Assembly (NCBI RefSeq): GCF_013337685.1
Contig: NZ_SUQN01000001.1
Location: 248,001 to 312,000 of the forward strand
From: Citrobacter gillenii
GTDB taxonomy: Bacteria; Pseudomonadota; Gammaproteobacteria; Enterobacterales; Enterobacteriaceae
Length of the DNA: 64,000 nucleotides
Reading direction: 5' to 3'
Numbering within the stretch: the stretch's first letter is position 1; every line of letters begins with the position of its first letter. The notes under the pieces are model-generated. The model saw nothing but the letters and a program-made list of their open reading frames with translations. It did not search any database and was not told the origin of the DNA. Below, one piece after another: positions 29,566-40,970 of this stretch. Both the position numbers and the translations under genes were made by a program.

Positions 29566-31398
29566 GTGAACGGTGAATTGATCTGGGTTCTCTCATTGCT
29601 GGCAGTTGCCGTGGTATTGTTTGCGACGGGCAGAGTGCGTATGGATGCGGTCGCTTTGCTGGTCATTATTGCTTTTGTTTTGAGTGGAACGCTGAGCATT
29701 TCTGAGGCCTTCTCCGGTTTCAGCGATCCTAACGTTATTTTGATAGCCGCTCTGTTTATTATTGGCGACGGCCTGGTGCGCACCGGGGTGGCAACCGTGA
29801 TGGGGGCCTGGCTGGTGAAGGTCGCTGGCAGTAGCGAGGTTAAAATGCTGGTGCTGCTGATGATAACCGTCGCCGGACTCGGCGCGTTCATGAGTTCTAC
29901 CGGCGTTGTCGCTATCTTTATCCCGGTTGTCTTAAGCGTCTCCATGCGCATGCAAACCTCACCTTCACGCTTGATGATGCCGCTCAGCTTTGCCGGATTG
30001 ATCAGCGGCATGATGACGCTGGTGGCAACGCCGCCTAACCTGGTCGTCAACAGTGAACTCCTGCGCGAAGGGCTTAACGGTTTCAGCTTCTTTAGCGTGA
30101 CGCCGCTGGGTCTGGTGGTGCTGGTGCTCGGCATTATTTATATGCTGCTGATGCGCTTTATGCTGAAGGGCGATGATGCCGGTCAGCAGGGCGATGTCTG
30201 GAAGCGCCGGACTTTTCGCGATTTGATCAAAGAATATCGCCTTACGGGACGCGCGCGCCGACTGGCTATTCGCCCCGGCTCACCGATGATTGGTCAACGT
30301 CTGGATGATTTAAAACTGCGTGAACGCTACGGGGCGAACGTCATTGGCGTTGAGCGCTGGCGTCGTTTTCGCCGCGTCATTGTTGACGTGAACGGTGTTT
30401 CTGAGTTTCGTGCCCGTGATGTTTTGTTGATCGATATGTCTTCAGCCGATGTCGACCTGCGCGAATTTTGTAGCGAGCAGTTGTTGGAGCCGATGGTACT
30501 GCGCGGCGAATATTTCTCCGAGCAGGCGTTGGATGTGGGTATGGCGGAAATTTCGCTGATCCCGGAATCGGAATTGATCGGTAAAACGGTGCGGGAGATT
30601 GGATTTCGTACCCGCTATGGACTTAACGTTGTCGGATTAAAGCGTGATGGCGCGGCGCTAGCCGGGGCGGTCGTCAATGAGCCGCTGCTGATGGGCGATA
30701 TTATTCTGGTCGTGGGTAACTGGAAACTGATCACCGCGTTGGGGAAAAAGGGACGCGATTTTGTGGTGTTGAATATGCCCGTTGAGGTCAGTGAAGCGTC
30801 TCCGGCGCACAGCCAGGCACCGCATGCGATTTTCTGCCTGGTCCTGATGGTTGCCCTGATGCTGACCGATGAAATCCCCAATACGGTTGCTGCGATTATC
30901 GCCTGCCTGCTGATGGGGAAATTCCGCTGTATTGACGCAGAAAGTGCGTATAAAGCCATTCACTGGCCGAGCATTATTTTAATTGTCGGAATGATGCCTT
31001 TTGCGCTGGCCCTGCAAAAAACCGGTGGCGTCGATCTGGTAGTGAAAGGCCTGATGGACGTGGGTGGGGGATACGGGCCGTACATGATGCTGGGCTGTCT
31101 GTTCGTACTGTGCGCCACCATCGGGTTATTTATTTCGAATACCGCGACGGCGGTGTTGATGGCGCCGATTGCACTGGCGGCAGCGAAGTCGATGGGCGTT
31201 TCACCGTATCCTTTTGCGATGGTCATTGCGATGGCGGCATCTGCAGCCTTTATGACGCCGGTATCGTCACCGGTTAACACGCTGGTACTGGGACCGGGTA
31301 ACTACAGCTTCAGCGACTTCGTGAAGATTGGCGTGCCGTTTACACTGATTGTCATGGTGGTCTGTATTGTGATGATCCCGATGCTGTTTCCGTTCTAA
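29566..31398 (+). CDS. yfbS: SLC13-type transporter with RCK_C domains (YfbS)
   Basis: YfbS is a 610-residue member of the divalent anion:sodium symporter (ArsB/NhaD-like ion transporter) superfamily; the substrate is not known. Hydrophobic helices lie at about 1-190 and 420-610. Two TrkA-C (RCK_C) cytoplasmic domains lie between them at about 215-300 and 310-395 (for example [20 protein letters not shown]). Pore-loop-like motifs are [15 protein letters not shown] and [18 protein letters not shown]. It is transcribed alone; a REP element separates it from convergent yfbR. Confidence 0.92.
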   Translation: MNGELIWVLSLLAVAVVLFATGRVRMDAVALLVIIAFVLSGTLSISEAFSGFSDPNVILIAALFIIGDGLVRTGVATVMGAWLVKVAGSSEVKMLVLLMITVAGLGAFMSSTGVVAIFIPVVLSVSMRMQTSPSRLMMPLSFAGLISGMMTLVATPPNLVVNSELLREGLNGFSFFSVTPLGLVVLVLGIIYMLLMRFMLKGDDAGQQGDVWKRRTFRDLIKEYRLTGRARRLAIRPGSPMIGQRLDDLKLRERYGANVIGVERWRRFRRVIVDVNGVSEFRARDVLLIDMSSADVDLREFCSEQLLEPMVLRGEYFSEQALDVGMAEISLIPESELIGKTVREIGFRTRYGLNVVGLKRDGAALAGAVVNEPLLMGDIILVVGNWKLITALGKKGRDFVVLNMPVEVSEASPAHSQAPHAIFCLVLMVALMLTDEIPNTVAAIIACLLMGKFRCIDAESAYKAIHWPSIILIVGMMPFALALQKTGGVDLVVKGLMDVGGGYGPYMMLGCLFVLCATIGLFISNTATAVLMAPIALAAAKSMGVSPYPFAMVIAMAASAAFMTPVSSPVNTLVLGPGNYSFSDFVKIGVPFTLIVMVVCIVMIPMLFPF

Positions 31399-31425
31399 TG
31401 CTTCCCAGGTGTCGTTTCGTGGGTC

Positions 31426-31467
31426 TTGTAGGCGGATGGCGACGTAAACCTCTTATCCGGCCTACAA
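31426..31467. repeat. REP element between yfbS and yfbR
   Basis: TTGTAGGCGGATGGCGACGT...CTTATCCGGCCTACAA is an inverted REP unit between convergent genes. Confidence 0.8.
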
Positions 31468-31486
31468 AGGCAACGTCGCCGCAAAT

Positions 31487-32086
31487 TTACAATGGTGAGT
31501 CCTGGCTAATTTCATCCAGCGAGAGATGGAAACTCGGTACAAATACGTCTAAGAAATAGTCCATCTCTTCACTGCGACGCGATTCCAGCGTTTTTTCCAG
31601 CCGCGTTTTCGCAAGCAGAAACTCATTATTTCCGGCTGAAAGTTCCTCAAGGCACTTCAGATAGGCGCAAAGCGCATCGGCCTGTTTAACAATCGCGCGC
31701 TCTTCTTCGCTGCTGGCGTGTTCATCAATTAACGGCGCAAAAATATCGCGCAGTTCATCGGGTACCATGTCGACCAGTTTCTGCTGGGCAATTTTCTCAA
31801 TGGCTTTATATTCCTGGGCGATTTGCGAGTTAAAGTATTTCACCGGGGTCGGGAGGTCACCGGTCAGCACTTCGGAGGCATCGTGGTACATCGCCAGCAG
31901 GGCAATGCGTTCCGCGTTAACCTGACCGCCGAACTTGCGGTTCTTGATTGCCGCCAGCGCATGCGCAACCATCGCGACTTGCAGACTGTGTTCAGATACG
32001 TTTTCGGTGCGCACGTTGCGCATCAGCGGCCAGCGGTTAATGAGTTTCAGACGGGAGAGGTGGGCAAAAAAATGGCTCTGCTTCAT
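31487..32086 (-). CDS. yfbR: 5'-deoxynucleotidase YfbR
   Basis: YfbR is an HD-domain phosphohydrolase that removes phosphate from deoxyribonucleoside 5'-monophosphates; in E. coli it is part of dUMP salvage. The metal-binding residues H33, H68, D69 (HD) and D137 are in place ([30 protein letters not shown]). The length is 199 residues, the E. coli length. It lies downstream of alaA with an ERIC element between them. Confidence 0.95.
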   Translation of the reverse strand: MKQSHFFAHLSRLKLINRWPLMRNVRTENVSEHSLQVAMVAHALAAIKNRKFGGQVNAERIALLAMYHDASEVLTGDLPTPVKYFNSQIAQEYKAIEKIAQQKLVDMVPDELRDIFAPLIDEHASSEEERAIVKQADALCAYLKCLEELSAGNNEFLLAKTRLEKTLESRRSEEMDYFLDVFVPSFHLSLDEISQDSPL

Positions 32087-32148
32087 AACGACCCTTATAT
32101 GATGGCAACCTAAGAGTCATTTTGCGCAGAGAAGGCTGTCAGATGCAA

Positions 32149-32275
32149 ATACTCGTCATAATTCAAGTTGCATGCGCGTTGGCTTTCCTCATTCACCCCA
32201 GTCACTTACTTTTGTAAGCTTCTGGGGATTCATTGCGTCGCCGCCTTCCTGCAACTCGAATTATTTAGAGTATTA
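32149..32275. repeat. ERIC (IRU) element between yfbR and alaA
   Basis: Read on the plus strand it contains TCACCCCAGTCACTTACTTT, then TGTAAGCTTCTGGGGATTCA, bounded by ATTCAAGTTGCATGCGCGTT and CTTCCTGCAACTCGAATTAT. These are the central core and outer arms of the ERIC consensus in reverse orientation. It is the best-preserved of the three copies in this window. Confidence 0.9.
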
Positions 32276-32293
32276 TGGTTGCTGATTTTCGAC

Positions 32294-33511
32294 TTACAGC
32301 TGGTGATAGCCAGACAGGAAGCGCTCAAATTTGCTTAGCGACATTTCGATATCGTCAATACGCGGCAGCGTCACGATACGGAAGTGATCCGGCCACGGCC
32401 AGTTGAAGGCTGTGCCCTGCACCAGCAGCACTTTTTCCTGTAACAGGAAGTCGAGCACCATTTTCTGGTCGTCATGAATATTGAAGCGTTTGGCGTCAAT
32501 TTTCGGGAACATGTACAGTGCGCCGCGCGGCTTCACGCAAGAAACGCCGGGAATGTCGTTGAGTAATTCCCAGGCACGGTTGCGCTGTTCATACAGACGT
32601 CCGCCGGGCATGATGAATTCGCTAATGCTTTGGTATCCGCCCAGTGCGGTTTGAATAGCATGCTGTGCTGGAACGTTGGCGCATAAACGCATAGACGCTA
32701 GCATTTCCAGACCTTCAATATACCCTTTCGCGTGTTTCTTCGGTCCGTTCAGTACCATCCAGCCCTGACGGAAACCCGCAACACGGTACGTTTTTGACAG
32801 GCCGTTGAAGGTGATAGTCAGCAGGTCCGGTGCCAGCGGGGCAATAGAATGGTGCTCTGCGTCATCATAAAGAATTTTGTCGTAAATCTCGTCAGCAAAG
32901 ATAATGAGATTATGCTGACGTGCAATTTCAACAATCTCCAGCAGAAGCTCTTTAGAATAGACTGCGCCGGTAGGGTTGTTGGGGTTGATAATAACAATCC
33001 CACGCGTGCGAGGGGTAATTTTGGCGCGAATATCGTCGAGGTCCGGGAACCAGTCAGAGGATTCATCACACAGGTAGTGCACAGCCTTACCGCTGGAAAG
33101 CGATACCGCCGCCGTCCACAGCGGATAGTCAGGCGCAGGTACCAGCATTTCGTCCCCGCTGTTCAGCAATGCCTGCATCGCCTGCACGATCAATTCGGAA
33201 ACACCGTTGCCGATATAAATGTCTTCCACGGTAACATCGCGCATCCCACGTGCCTGATAATGCTGCATGATGGCTTTGCGGGCGGAATAAAGGCCTTTTG
33301 AGTCACAATACCCTTGCGCGGTAGGCAAATTACGGATCACATCAACCAGAATTTCATCCGGTGCTTCAAACCCGAATGGCGCTGGGTTGCCGATGTTTAG
33401 TTTCAGAACCTTATTGCCTTCTTCTTCCAGACGCTTTGCTTCTTTCAGAACCGGGCCACGAATGTCATAACAGACATTTTCTAATTTGCTGGATTTTTCA
33501 ATAGGGGACAT
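32294..33511 (-). CDS. alaA: glutamate-pyruvate aminotransferase
   Basis: AlaA (YfbQ) makes alanine from pyruvate and glutamate, the main alanine route in E. coli. It is a class I PLP aminotransferase of 405 residues. The Schiff-base lysine is K240 in FNGLSKTYRVAGFRQGW, with upstream NPNNPTGAVYSKELL and FADEIYDKILYDD contacting the cofactor and VRIVTLPR-type HFRIVTLPR near the C-terminus binding the substrate carboxylate. The start at 33511 (MSPIEKSSKLE) matches E. coli; ten upstream codons in frame are not conserved. Confidence 0.96.
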   Translation of the reverse strand: MSPIEKSSKLENVCYDIRGPVLKEAKRLEEEGNKVLKLNIGNPAPFGFEAPDEILVDVIRNLPTAQGYCDSKGLYSARKAIMQHYQARGMRDVTVEDIYIGNGVSELIVQAMQALLNSGDEMLVPAPDYPLWTAAVSLSSGKAVHYLCDESSDWFPDLDDIRAKITPRTRGIVIINPNNPTGAVYSKELLLEIVEIARQHNLIIFADEIYDKILYDDAEHHSIAPLAPDLLTITFNGLSKTYRVAGFRQGWMVLNGPKKHAKGYIEGLEMLASMRLCANVPAQHAIQTALGGYQSISEFIMPGGRLYEQRNRAWELLNDIPGVSCVKPRGALYMFPKIDAKRFNIHDDQKMVLDFLLQEKVLLVQGTAFNWPWPDHFRIVTLPRIDDIEMSLSKFERFLSGYHQL

Positions 33512-34435
33512 GAATCTTGACCTTTTAGCTGTGAATGCCACTCCCTGCCGTGGAAGTCAGCACAGAACAATGTACTCTTCCAACGGTGCATTTTGAAGGG
33601 TCTTTAGCAGAAGATTTTGATGAACTATGCAGTTATAATCAACCGTTAATGGCTGTTAAATCATTATAATTTAGAGTTTTATTCTTATTAATATATATTT
33701 CGTAGTTATATGTTTTGATGTGATGCCGGTGTTGTGGTCGTTTATCTGGTAAGAAATAGTTATGTATCGGGCACGAAAGCAATCGTTCTCTGGGGTGAAA
33801 AGAAGAATTCGGAAATACGGAACACTTATCTCCACTGCCTGTTATCGGCATGATCGGTCAGCGCTACAGTGTGAATCTATTGTTAAGCATAATTAATGAA
33901 TGGTGGAAATTTTAATTAATTATTATTTAATATTTAAACAGCGCTCATTGAATGCGTTAATAATACGAAAACGGCTAGCCTGACATAACACCTTTGCGCA
34001 TCAGATTATTCACGATAACACTTATAAATATAGTGGTTTTGGGTTAAGATAAGTCCCATGAAATGGTGTGTTGCGTATGTTCTTTGATAATTCTAATGCT
34101 GACACGTTGACCATAACATACTGAAAAATTAGATTTTAATGTGTAAATTGACGTCCATAAACTATTTTTTCATATTTACAAAATTTACATGTTTTCCATT
34201 AGTAAGAATCTGCCTGTAGCTAAAAAATGGCGCTTTCTCTTTGCTATATTCTGATGAGCCATGCGGCGCATTATATAGCGAAGTAAGAGGGTTGTTTCAG
34301 TTGTTACATCTAATACATCCTTATTTTCACTTAGTTACACTAAGTGAAACTACGAGGCAGGCACATTACAAATGGAATTTTTGTTTCTGAATGCACAGCA
34401 TTAACCCGGAATGACCCGCGAGTAAGTGAAAATTT
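33512..34435. promoter_or_regulatory. long AT-rich alaA / lrhA divergent intergenic region
   Basis: This 924-base region has no supported gene. It is strongly AT-rich, especially 33650-33740 and 33890-34200, with many A/T tracts, and should bind H-NS-like proteins. It must hold the alaA promoter (minus) and the distal lrhA promoter (plus), so the lrhA mRNA probably has a long leader. A short open frame on the minus strand at 33639-33851 has no recognisable product. A candidate RcsB box lies at 34203. Confidence 0.5.
34203..34216. promoter_or_regulatory. candidate RcsAB box upstream of lrhA
   Basis: TAAGAATCTGCCTG resembles the RcsAB box TAAGAATATTCCTA, matching at 11 of 14 positions. RcsB control of lrhA is known in E. 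coli. Position (about 230 bases before the ATG) is compatible, but binding is inferred. Confidence 0.45.
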
Positions 34436-35374
34436 ATGATAAATGCAAATCGTCCGATAATTAACCTCGATCTCGATCTGCTGAGAACGTTTGTTGCTGT
34501 TGCCGATCTGAATACTTTCGCGGCTGCGGCTGCTGCGGTATGTCGCACTCAGTCTGCGGTGAGCCAGCAAATGCAACGCCTCGAGCAACTTGTCGGGAAA
34601 GAGTTGTTCGCGCGCCATGGACGTAACAAACTGCTGACGGAACACGGTATCCAGCTGTTGGGTTACGCCAGAAAAATTCTGCGCTTCAATGATGAGGCTT
34701 GCTCATCATTAATGTTCAATAATCTTCAGGGCGTGTTAACTATTGGCGCCTCTGATGAATCCGCCGATACGATACTGCCGTTTTTGCTCAACCGCATCAG
34801 TTCGGTTTATCCGAAGCTTGCGCTGGATGTGAGGGTCAAGCGTAACGCCTTTATGGTGGATATGCTGAAGTCACAGGAAGTGGATTTGGTGGTGACCACC
34901 AACCGCCCTGGGGATTTCGAGTGCCTGAATCTGCGTACCTCTCCGACACACTGGTATTGTGCGGCTGAATACATCCTGCAAAAAGGGGAACCGGTGCCGC
35001 TGGTCCTGCTGGACGATCCCAGCCCGTTTCGCGATATCGTGCTGTCTACGCTAAATGCTGCGCAGATCCCGTGGCGTTTGGCCTATGTGGCGTCAACATT
35101 GCCTGCGGTTCGCGCTGCAGTAAAAGCAGGATTGGGCGTCACTGCCCGTCCGGTAGAAATGATGAGTCCGGACTTGCGCGTGTTAGGTGCGGTGGATGGT
35201 TTGCCACCGTTGCCAGAAACCGAATACCTGCTGTGCTGCGATACCAGCACGCAAAACGAGTTAGCTCAGGTTATCTTTAAGTCGATGCAAACGTACCAAA
35301 ACCCATGGCAATACAATCAGTTTACCCCTGAAGGGGGAGATGATTCGCTGATCGTTGAAGGTGACTTTGAGTAA
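34436..35374 (+). CDS. lrhA: LysR-type regulator LrhA, repressor of flagellar genes
   Basis: LrhA is a LysR-family regulator (HexA/PecT group) that represses flhDC and thus flagella, motility and chemotaxis, and affects fimbriae and RpoS. The N-terminal winged HTH is at about residues 11-68 ([40 protein letters not shown]). The effector domain follows ([19 protein letters not shown]). The length is 312 residues, as in E. coli. It is autoregulated in E. coli. It lies between alaA and nuoA with its own terminator. The chemotaxis gene cheV lies about 18 kb away in the window. Confidence 0.96.
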   Translation: MINANRPIINLDLDLLRTFVAVADLNTFAAAAAAVCRTQSAVSQQMQRLEQLVGKELFARHGRNKLLTEHGIQLLGYARKILRFNDEACSSLMFNNLQGVLTIGASDESADTILPFLLNRISSVYPKLALDVRVKRNAFMVDMLKSQEVDLVVTTNRPGDFECLNLRTSPTHWYCAAEYILQKGEPVPLVLLDDPSPFRDIVLSTLNAAQIPWRLAYVASTLPAVRAAVKAGLGVTARPVEMMSPDLRVLGAVDGLPPLPETEYLLCCDTSTQNELAQVIFKSMQTYQNPWQYNQFTPEGGDDSLIVEGDFE

Positions 35375-35410
35375 TGCGTCACAAATAATCGTTATAAAAT
35401 GTAAGTGCAA

Positions 35411-35456
35411 AAAAGAGCCACTAAAGATGAAATAACTTCCAGTGGCTCTTTTTTTA
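35411..35456 (+). terminator. rho-independent terminator after lrhA
   Basis: AAGAGCCACT (35413-35422) pairs with AGTGGCTCTT (35441-35450), followed by TTTTTTAT. The 18-base loop is long but the stem is perfect. Confidence 0.75.
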
Positions 35457-36000
35457 TACAAAACAGGCAGTCTATAGCCTGTTTGTAAATGAAAAGTGAA
35501 TAAAATCAGTAGGTAAAAGATTTTCGATTAAATTGAGCAAAAAACAAACAAAAGAAGGGCCTATTATTTTCATGTTAAAAAACTAGAGAAATTGTTGCTG
35601 TTTTTTATGATGGATTAACAAAAGCGTGTCACAGATCAAGAAAATACTCACATTTAGGGGGAGGCATCTGCACGAATTCCTGTCAAAATAGAGGTGTATT
35701 ATCTTTTTTACTTCACTACGGACACGATTCAACAACATTAAAATTGGCTAATGACAGGACTGAAATGAGTCTAAATAGCACTTTATGTTAATGATACTGA
35801 ATTGGTGTAAAATAATGTGAGGAAACTTTTGTTAAAGTTGACAAAAGGTTATAGAAAGGAGTAAAAAACCCCATCAATTGGCTGTATAAATGGTTTTCTA
35901 CAGTGATTGTAAGGTTTTTTTTATTCCTCCCCATGAATCGATGTGGCGTTCATCTGCCGTAAAGAGCAGAGAATTTGGCGCTACTTTTGATGAGTAAGCA
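35457..36000 (+). promoter_or_regulatory. AT-rich nuo operon promoter region
   Basis: This 544-base gene-free region precedes nuoA and must hold the nuo promoters. One plausible element is TTGACA at 35838-35843 with TAAAAA 18 bases downstream. In E. coli the long nuo leader is controlled by NarL, ArcA, FNR, IHF and Fis; I did not assign those sites. The ribosome-binding site for nuoA is weak (GATGAGTAAGCA). Confidence 0.4.
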
Positions 36001-36444
36001 ATGAGTATGTCAACATCCACTGAAATCATCGCTCATCACTGGGCATTCGCTATCTTTCTTATTGTTGCCATTGGCCTGTGCTGCCTGATGCTCGTCGGCG
36101 GCTGGTTTTTAGGGGGTCGCGCGCGCGCGAGATCTAAAAACGTGCCGTTTGAATCAGGTATCGACTCGGTCGGCACCGCCCGCTTGCGCCTGTCTGCCAA
36201 GTTTTACCTGGTAGCCATGTTCTTCGTTATCTTCGACGTTGAAGCGCTGTATCTTTTTGCATGGTCAACATCTATCCGTGAAAGCGGCTGGATTGGCTTT
36301 GTGGAAGCTGCAATTTTTATTTTTGTGTTACTGGCAGGTCTGGTTTATCTGGTGCGTATTGGCGCGCTGGACTGGACGCCCGCGCGTTCACGCCGCGAGC
36401 GTATGAACCCGGAAACGAACAGTATCGCTAATCGTCAACGCTAA
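36001..36444 (+). CDS. nuoA: NADH-quinone oxidoreductase subunit A
   Basis: NuoA is a small membrane-arm subunit of respiratory complex I at the junction with the peripheral arm. The 147 residues contain three helices (about 13-37, 68-90 and 97-120). The conserved loop [20 protein letters not shown] at about 50-69 lies near the quinone site. It is the first gene of the 13-gene nuo operon, ending 15 bases before nuoB. Confidence 0.97.
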   Translation: MSMSTSTEIIAHHWAFAIFLIVAIGLCCLMLVGGWFLGGRARARSKNVPFESGIDSVGTARLRLSAKFYLVAMFFVIFDVEALYLFAWSTSIRESGWIGFVEAAIFIFVLLAGLVYLVRIGALDWTPARSRRERMNPETNSIANRQR

Positions 36445-36459
36445 CCGCGAGGCATTAAG

Positions 36460-37122
36460 ATGGATTATACGCTCACCCGCATAGATCCTAACGGTGAGAA
36501 CGACCGTTACCCCCTGCAAAAACAGGAGATCGTAACCGACCCCCTGGAACAAGAAGTTAACAAAAACGTGTTCATGGGCAAACTGCATGACATGGTTAAC
36601 TGGGGCCGTAAAAACTCAATTTGGCCATACAACTTTGGCCTTTCCTGCTGCTACGTTGAGATGGTGACCTCGTTCACCGCCGTGCATGACGTGGCCCGTT
36701 TTGGCGCAGAAGTTCTGCGTGCCTCTCCGCGTCAGGCCGACCTGATGGTCGTGGCCGGCACCTGCTTTACCAAAATGGCCCCGGTTATTCAGCGCCTCTA
36801 CGATCAGATGCTGGAACCAAAATGGGTTATTTCCATGGGCGCATGTGCCAACTCCGGCGGTATGTACGATATTTACTCCGTTGTGCAGGGCGTTGATAAG
36901 TTTATTCCGGTTGATGTGTACATCCCGGGATGCCCGCCGCGTCCGGAAGCCTACATGCAGGCACTGATGCTGCTGCAAGACTCCATTGGCAAAGAACGTC
37001 GTCCGCTCTCATGGGTGGTTGGCGATCAGGGCGTTTATCGCGCCAATATGCAGTCAGAGCGCGAGCGTAAGCGCGGCGAACGTATTGCTGTAACGAATCT
37101 TCGCACACCGGACGAGATTTAA
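36460..37122 (+). CDS. nuoB: NADH-quinone oxidoreductase subunit B
   Basis: NuoB carries the terminal [4Fe-4S] cluster N2 that reduces quinone. The adjacent cysteines C63 and C64 (GLSCCYVEM) and the later cysteines in VVAGTCF and [11 protein letters not shown] are the N2 ligands. It is 220 residues long and lies in the connecting arm with NuoCD and NuoI. Confidence 0.97.
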   Translation: MDYTLTRIDPNGENDRYPLQKQEIVTDPLEQEVNKNVFMGKLHDMVNWGRKNSIWPYNFGLSCCYVEMVTSFTAVHDVARFGAEVLRASPRQADLMVVAGTCFTKMAPVIQRLYDQMLEPKWVISMGACANSGGMYDIYSVVQGVDKFIPVDVYIPGCPPRPEAYMQALMLLQDSIGKERRPLSWVVGDQGVYRANMQSERERKRGERIAVTNLRTPDEI

Positions 37123-37211
37123 TTTGCGCCTGTCGGCCTGGGGATTACCTTCGCATATCACTATTCAAATAGCGCGAAGCCAGGCTTAACAGTCACCACG
37201 AACCATTTGCA

Positions 37212-39014
37212 ATGGTGAACAATATGACCGACTTAACCGCGCAAGACGCTGCCTGGCAAACACGGGATCATCTCGATGACCCGGTCATTGGCGAACTGCG
37301 CAACCGTTTTGGGCCGGATGCCTTTACCGTTCAGGCGACTCGCACCGGGGTACCCGTTGTTTGGGTCAAGCGTGAACAACTCCTGGAAGTGGGTGATTTC
37401 TTAAAGAGATTGCCGAAACCTTACGTCATGCTGTTTGACTTACACGGTATGGACGAACGTCTGCGTACGCACCGCGAAGGGTTACCTGCCGCGGATTTTT
37501 CCGTTTTCTATCACCTGATCTCCATTGAACGCAATCGCGATATCATGCTCAAGGTGGCATTGTCTGAAAACGATCTGCGCGTGCCGACGTTCACCAAACT
37601 GTTCCCGAACGCCAACTGGTATGAGCGTGAAACCTGGGAAATGTTTGGTATTGATATCGAAGGCCACCCGCACCTGACGCGTCTTCTGATGCCGCATACC
37701 TGGGAAGGCCATCCGCTGCGTAAAGATTACCCGGCGCGTGCGACCGAATTCGATCCGTTTGAGCTGACCAAAGCCAAGCAGGATCTGGAAATGGAGTCAC
37801 TGACCTTCAAACCCGAAGACTGGGGCATGCAGCGTGGTACCGAAAACGAGGACTTTATGTTCCTCAACCTCGGTCCGAACCACCCGTCTTCTCACGGTGC
37901 ATTCCGTATTGTTCTTCAGCTTGACGGCGAAGAGATCGTCGACTGCGTGCCTGACATCGGCTACCACCATCGTGGCGCCGAAAAGATGGGTGAACGTCAG
38001 TCCTGGCACAGCTACATTCCGTACACCGACCGTATCGAATATCTCGGTGGCTGCGTGAACGAAATGCCGTACGTGCTGGCGGTAGAAAAGCTGGCGGGCA
38101 TTACCGTACCGGATCGCGTCAACGTGATCCGCGTTATGCTTTCTGAACTTTTCCGTATCAACAGCCACCTGCTGTATATCTCCACGTTCATTCAGGACGT
38201 CGGCGCGATGACCCCCGTGTTCTTCGCCTTTACCGACCGTCAGAAAATCTATGACGTGGTAGAAGCGATCACCGGTTTCCGTATGCACCCGGCCTGGTTC
38301 CGTATCGGTGGTGTTGCACACGACCTGCCGCGCGGTTGGGACAAGCTGCTGCGTGATTTCCTCGACTGGATGCCGAAGCGTCTGGATTCCTACGAGAAAG
38401 CTGCGCTGCGCAACACCATCCTGAAAGGCCGTTCGCAGGGTGTTGCCGCTTACGGTAAGAAAGAAGCGCTGGACTGGGGTTGTACCGGTGCTGCGCTGCG
38501 TGCAACCGGTATTGATTTCGACGTGCGTAAGTCACGTCCGTACTCTGGCTATGAAAACTTCGACTTCGAAATCCCGGTGGGCGGTGGTGTTTCCGACTGC
38601 TACACCCGCGTGATGCTGAAAGTTGAAGAGCTGCGCCAGAGCCTGCGCATCCTTGAGCAGTGCCTCAACAACATGCCGGAAGGCCCGTTCAAAGCGGATC
38701 ACCCGCTGACCACGCCGCCGCCGAAAGAGCGCACGCTACAGCATATCGAAACCCTGATCACCCACTTCCTGCAAGTGTCGTGGGGCCCGGTTATGCCGGC
38801 GCAGGAATCCTTCCAGATGGTGGAAGCGACCAAGGGTATCAACAGTTACTACCTGACCAGCGATGGCAGCACCATGAGTTACCGTACTCGTATCCGTACA
38901 CCGAGCTATGCGCATTTGCAGCAGATCCCGGTAGCGGTACGTGGCAGCCTGGTGTCCGACCTTATCGTCCATCTGGGTAGTATCGATTTTGTTATGTCAG
39001 ATGTGGACCGCTAA
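37212..39014 (+). CDS. nuoC: NADH-quinone oxidoreductase fused subunit C/D
   Basis: NuoC and NuoD are fused into one 600-residue chain, as in E. coli and relatives. The N-terminal 30-kDa domain (to about 190) has the signature [20 protein letters not shown]. The 49-kDa domain includes [26 protein letters not shown] and the C-terminal [11 protein letters not shown] and lines the quinone cavity with NuoB. ATG 37227 (MTDLTAQ) behind GGTGA is an alternative start giving 595 residues. The loop [20 protein letters not shown] is nearer the Salmonella than the E. coli version. Confidence 0.97.
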   Translation: MVNNMTDLTAQDAAWQTRDHLDDPVIGELRNRFGPDAFTVQATRTGVPVVWVKREQLLEVGDFLKRLPKPYVMLFDLHGMDERLRTHREGLPAADFSVFYHLISIERNRDIMLKVALSENDLRVPTFTKLFPNANWYERETWEMFGIDIEGHPHLTRLLMPHTWEGHPLRKDYPARATEFDPFELTKAKQDLEMESLTFKPEDWGMQRGTENEDFMFLNLGPNHPSSHGAFRIVLQLDGEEIVDCVPDIGYHHRGAEKMGERQSWHSYIPYTDRIEYLGGCVNEMPYVLAVEKLAGITVPDRVNVIRVMLSELFRINSHLLYISTFIQDVGAMTPVFFAFTDRQKIYDVVEAITGFRMHPAWFRIGGVAHDLPRGWDKLLRDFLDWMPKRLDSYEKAALRNTILKGRSQGVAAYGKKEALDWGCTGAALRATGIDFDVRKSRPYSGYENFDFEIPVGGGVSDCYTRVMLKVEELRQSLRILEQCLNNMPEGPFKADHPLTTPPPKERTLQHIETLITHFLQVSWGPVMPAQESFQMVEATKGINSYYLTSDGSTMSYRTRIRTPSYAHLQQIPVAVRGSLVSDLIVHLGSIDFVMSDVDR

Positions 39015-39016
39015 TT

Positions 39017-39517
39017 ATGCACGAGAATCAACAACCACAAACCGAGGCTTTTGAGCTGAGTGCGGCTGAGCGTGAAGCGATTGAGCACGAGAAGCACCAC
39101 TACGAAGACCCGCGTGCGGCGTCCATTGAAGCGCTGAAAATCGTTCAGAAACAGCGTGGCTGGGTGCCGGATGGGGCGATCTATGCGATCGCTGATGTGC
39201 TGGGTATCCCGGCAAGCGACGTTGAAGGTGTTGCCACGTTTTACAGCCAGATCTTCCGCCAGCCGGTCGGTCGCCACGTGATCCGCTACTGCGACAGCGT
39301 GGTGTGCCATATCAACGGCTATCAAGGGATCCAGGCGGCACTTGAGAAAAAACTCAACATCAAGCCGGGGCAGACGACCTTTGACGGTCGCTTTACGTTG
39401 CTGCCGACCTGTTGCCTGGGGAACTGCGACAAGGGGCCGAACATGATGATCGATGAAGATACGCATGCTCACCTGACCCCGGAAGGCATTCCCGAACTGC
39501 TGGAGCGGTATAAATGA
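39017..39517 (+). CDS. nuoE: NADH-quinone oxidoreductase subunit E
   Basis: NuoE holds the [2Fe-2S] cluster N1a in the NADH-oxidising module. Ligands are visible as C92 and C97 (YCDSVVCH) and C133 and C137 ([11 protein letters not shown]). It has 166 residues. Its stop overlaps the nuoF start in ATGA. Confidence 0.97.
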   Translation: MHENQQPQTEAFELSAAEREAIEHEKHHYEDPRAASIEALKIVQKQRGWVPDGAIYAIADVLGIPASDVEGVATFYSQIFRQPVGRHVIRYCDSVVCHINGYQGIQAALEKKLNIKPGQTTFDGRFTLLPTCCLGNCDKGPNMMIDEDTHAHLTPEGIPELLERYK

Positions 39518-40851
39518 AAGACATTATCCGTACTCCCGAAACGCATCCGCTGACCTGGCGTCTGCGCGATGACAACCAGCCAATATGGCTGGATGAATAC
39601 CGTAGCAAAAACGGTTACGAAGGTGCGCGTAAGGCCCTGACCGGGTTGTCACCGGACGAAATCGTTAATCAGGTGAAAGACGCTGGCCTGAAAGGGCGCG
39701 GCGGCGCAGGCTTTTCCACGGGTCTGAAGTGGAGCCTGATGCCGAAAGACGAATCCATGAACATCCGTTACCTGCTGTGTAACGCCGATGAAATGGAGCC
39801 GGGCACCTATAAAGACCGTCTGTTGATGGAACAGCTGCCGCACCTGCTGGTGGAAGGCATGCTGATCTCCGCGTTTGCGCTGAAAGCGTACCGCGGTTAC
39901 ATCTTCCTGCGCGGCGAATACATTGAAGCGGCGGTGAATCTGCGTCGCGCCATTGCTGAAGCGACCGAAGCGGGTCTGCTTGGCAAAAATATCATGGGCA
40001 CCGGTTTCGACTTCGAACTGTTTGTGCACACCGGGGCAGGGCGCTACATCTGCGGTGAAGAAACCGCACTGATCAACTCCCTCGAAGGTCGTCGTGCTAA
40101 CCCGCGATCCAAGCCGCCGTTCCCGGCAAGCTCTGGCGCATGGGGTAAGCCGACCTGCGTGAACAACGTCGAAACTCTGTGTAACGTACCGGCTATCCTC
40201 GCCAACGGCGTGGAGTGGTACCAGAATATTTCGAAGAGCAAAGACGCAGGCACCAAGCTGATGGGCTTCTCCGGTCGTGTGAAGAATCCGGGACTGTGGG
40301 AACTGCCGTTTGGGACCACCGCGCGTGAAATCCTCGAAGATTACGCGGGTGGCATGCGTGATGGCCTGAAGTTCAAAGCCTGGCAGCCGGGCGGTGCGGG
40401 GACAGACTTCCTGACCGAAGCGCACCTTGACCTGCCGATGGAGTTCGAAAGCATCGGTAAAGCGGGTAGCCGTCTGGGTACGGCGCTGGCGATGGCGGTC
40501 GATCACGAGATTGGCATGGTGCCGCTGGTGCGTAACCTCGAAGAGTTCTTTGCCCGCGAGTCCTGCGGCTGGTGTACGCCGTGCCGTGATGGTTTGCCGT
40601 GGAGCGTAAAAATTCTGCGTGCGCTGGAGCGTGGCGAAGGCCAGCCTGGGGATATCGAGACACTTGAGCAACTGTGTCGTTTCCTCGGTCCGGGTAAAAC
40701 CTTCTGTGCACACGCACCGGGTGCGGTCGAACCGCTGCAGAGCGCCATTAAATATTTCCGCGAAGAATTCGAAGCTGGCATCAAGCAGACCTTCAGCAAT
40801 ACCCATGCGATTGGTGGTATTCAGCCGAACCTGTTGAAAGAGCGCTGGTAA
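39514..40851 (+). CDS. nuoF: NADH-quinone oxidoreductase subunit F
   Basis: NuoF binds NADH, FMN and the [4Fe-4S] cluster N3. The NADH-binding [13 protein letters not shown] and FMN-site [17 protein letters not shown] are visible, and the N3 ligands lie in [12 protein letters not shown] and the later [11 protein letters not shown]. It has 445 residues. An ERIC element lies between this gene and nuoG. Confidence 0.97.
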   Translation: MKDIIRTPETHPLTWRLRDDNQPIWLDEYRSKNGYEGARKALTGLSPDEIVNQVKDAGLKGRGGAGFSTGLKWSLMPKDESMNIRYLLCNADEMEPGTYKDRLLMEQLPHLLVEGMLISAFALKAYRGYIFLRGEYIEAAVNLRRAIAEATEAGLLGKNIMGTGFDFELFVHTGAGRYICGEETALINSLEGRRANPRSKPPFPASSGAWGKPTCVNNVETLCNVPAILANGVEWYQNISKSKDAGTKLMGFSGRVKNPGLWELPFGTTAREILEDYAGGMRDGLKFKAWQPGGAGTDFLTEAHLDLPMEFESIGKAGSRLGTALAMAVDHEIGMVPLVRNLEEFFARESCGWCTPCRDGLPWSVKILRALERGEGQPGDIETLEQLCRFLGPGKTFCAHAPGAVEPLQSAIKYFREEFEAGIKQTFSNTHAIGGIQPNLLKERW

Positions 40852-40867
40852 ACGTTTTACGCGAAAG

Positions 40868-40970
40868 CATTCAAGATGCGTCAAGGCGGCAACCGAGAGA
40901 ATCCCTGAGCTTACTAAAGTAAGTGACTGGGGTGAACGAGAGAAGCCAACGCCGAGGCAGCTTGAAGGAT
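40868..40970. repeat. ERIC (IRU) element inside the nuo operon (nuoF-nuoG)
   Basis: AACCGAGAGAATCCCTGAGC, TTACTAAAGTAAGTGACTGG and GGTGAACGAGAGAAGCCAAC carry the ERIC core; arms are TCAAGATGCGTCAAGGCGG and GAGGCAGCTTGAAGGAT. It occupies most of the 183-base nuoF-nuoG gap and will be transcribed as a long hairpin within the nuo mRNA. Confidence 0.9.

Noticed and set aside
33639-33851. 70-codon minus-strand frame in the alaA-lrhA gap
   Set aside because: No ribosome-binding site or known homology, and AT-rich low-complexity C-terminus (YNYEIYINKNKTLNYND). Kept only as a remark.
39649-40884. 411-codon open frame antisense to nuoF
   Set aside because: Shadow of nuoF; no start context and no family resemblance.
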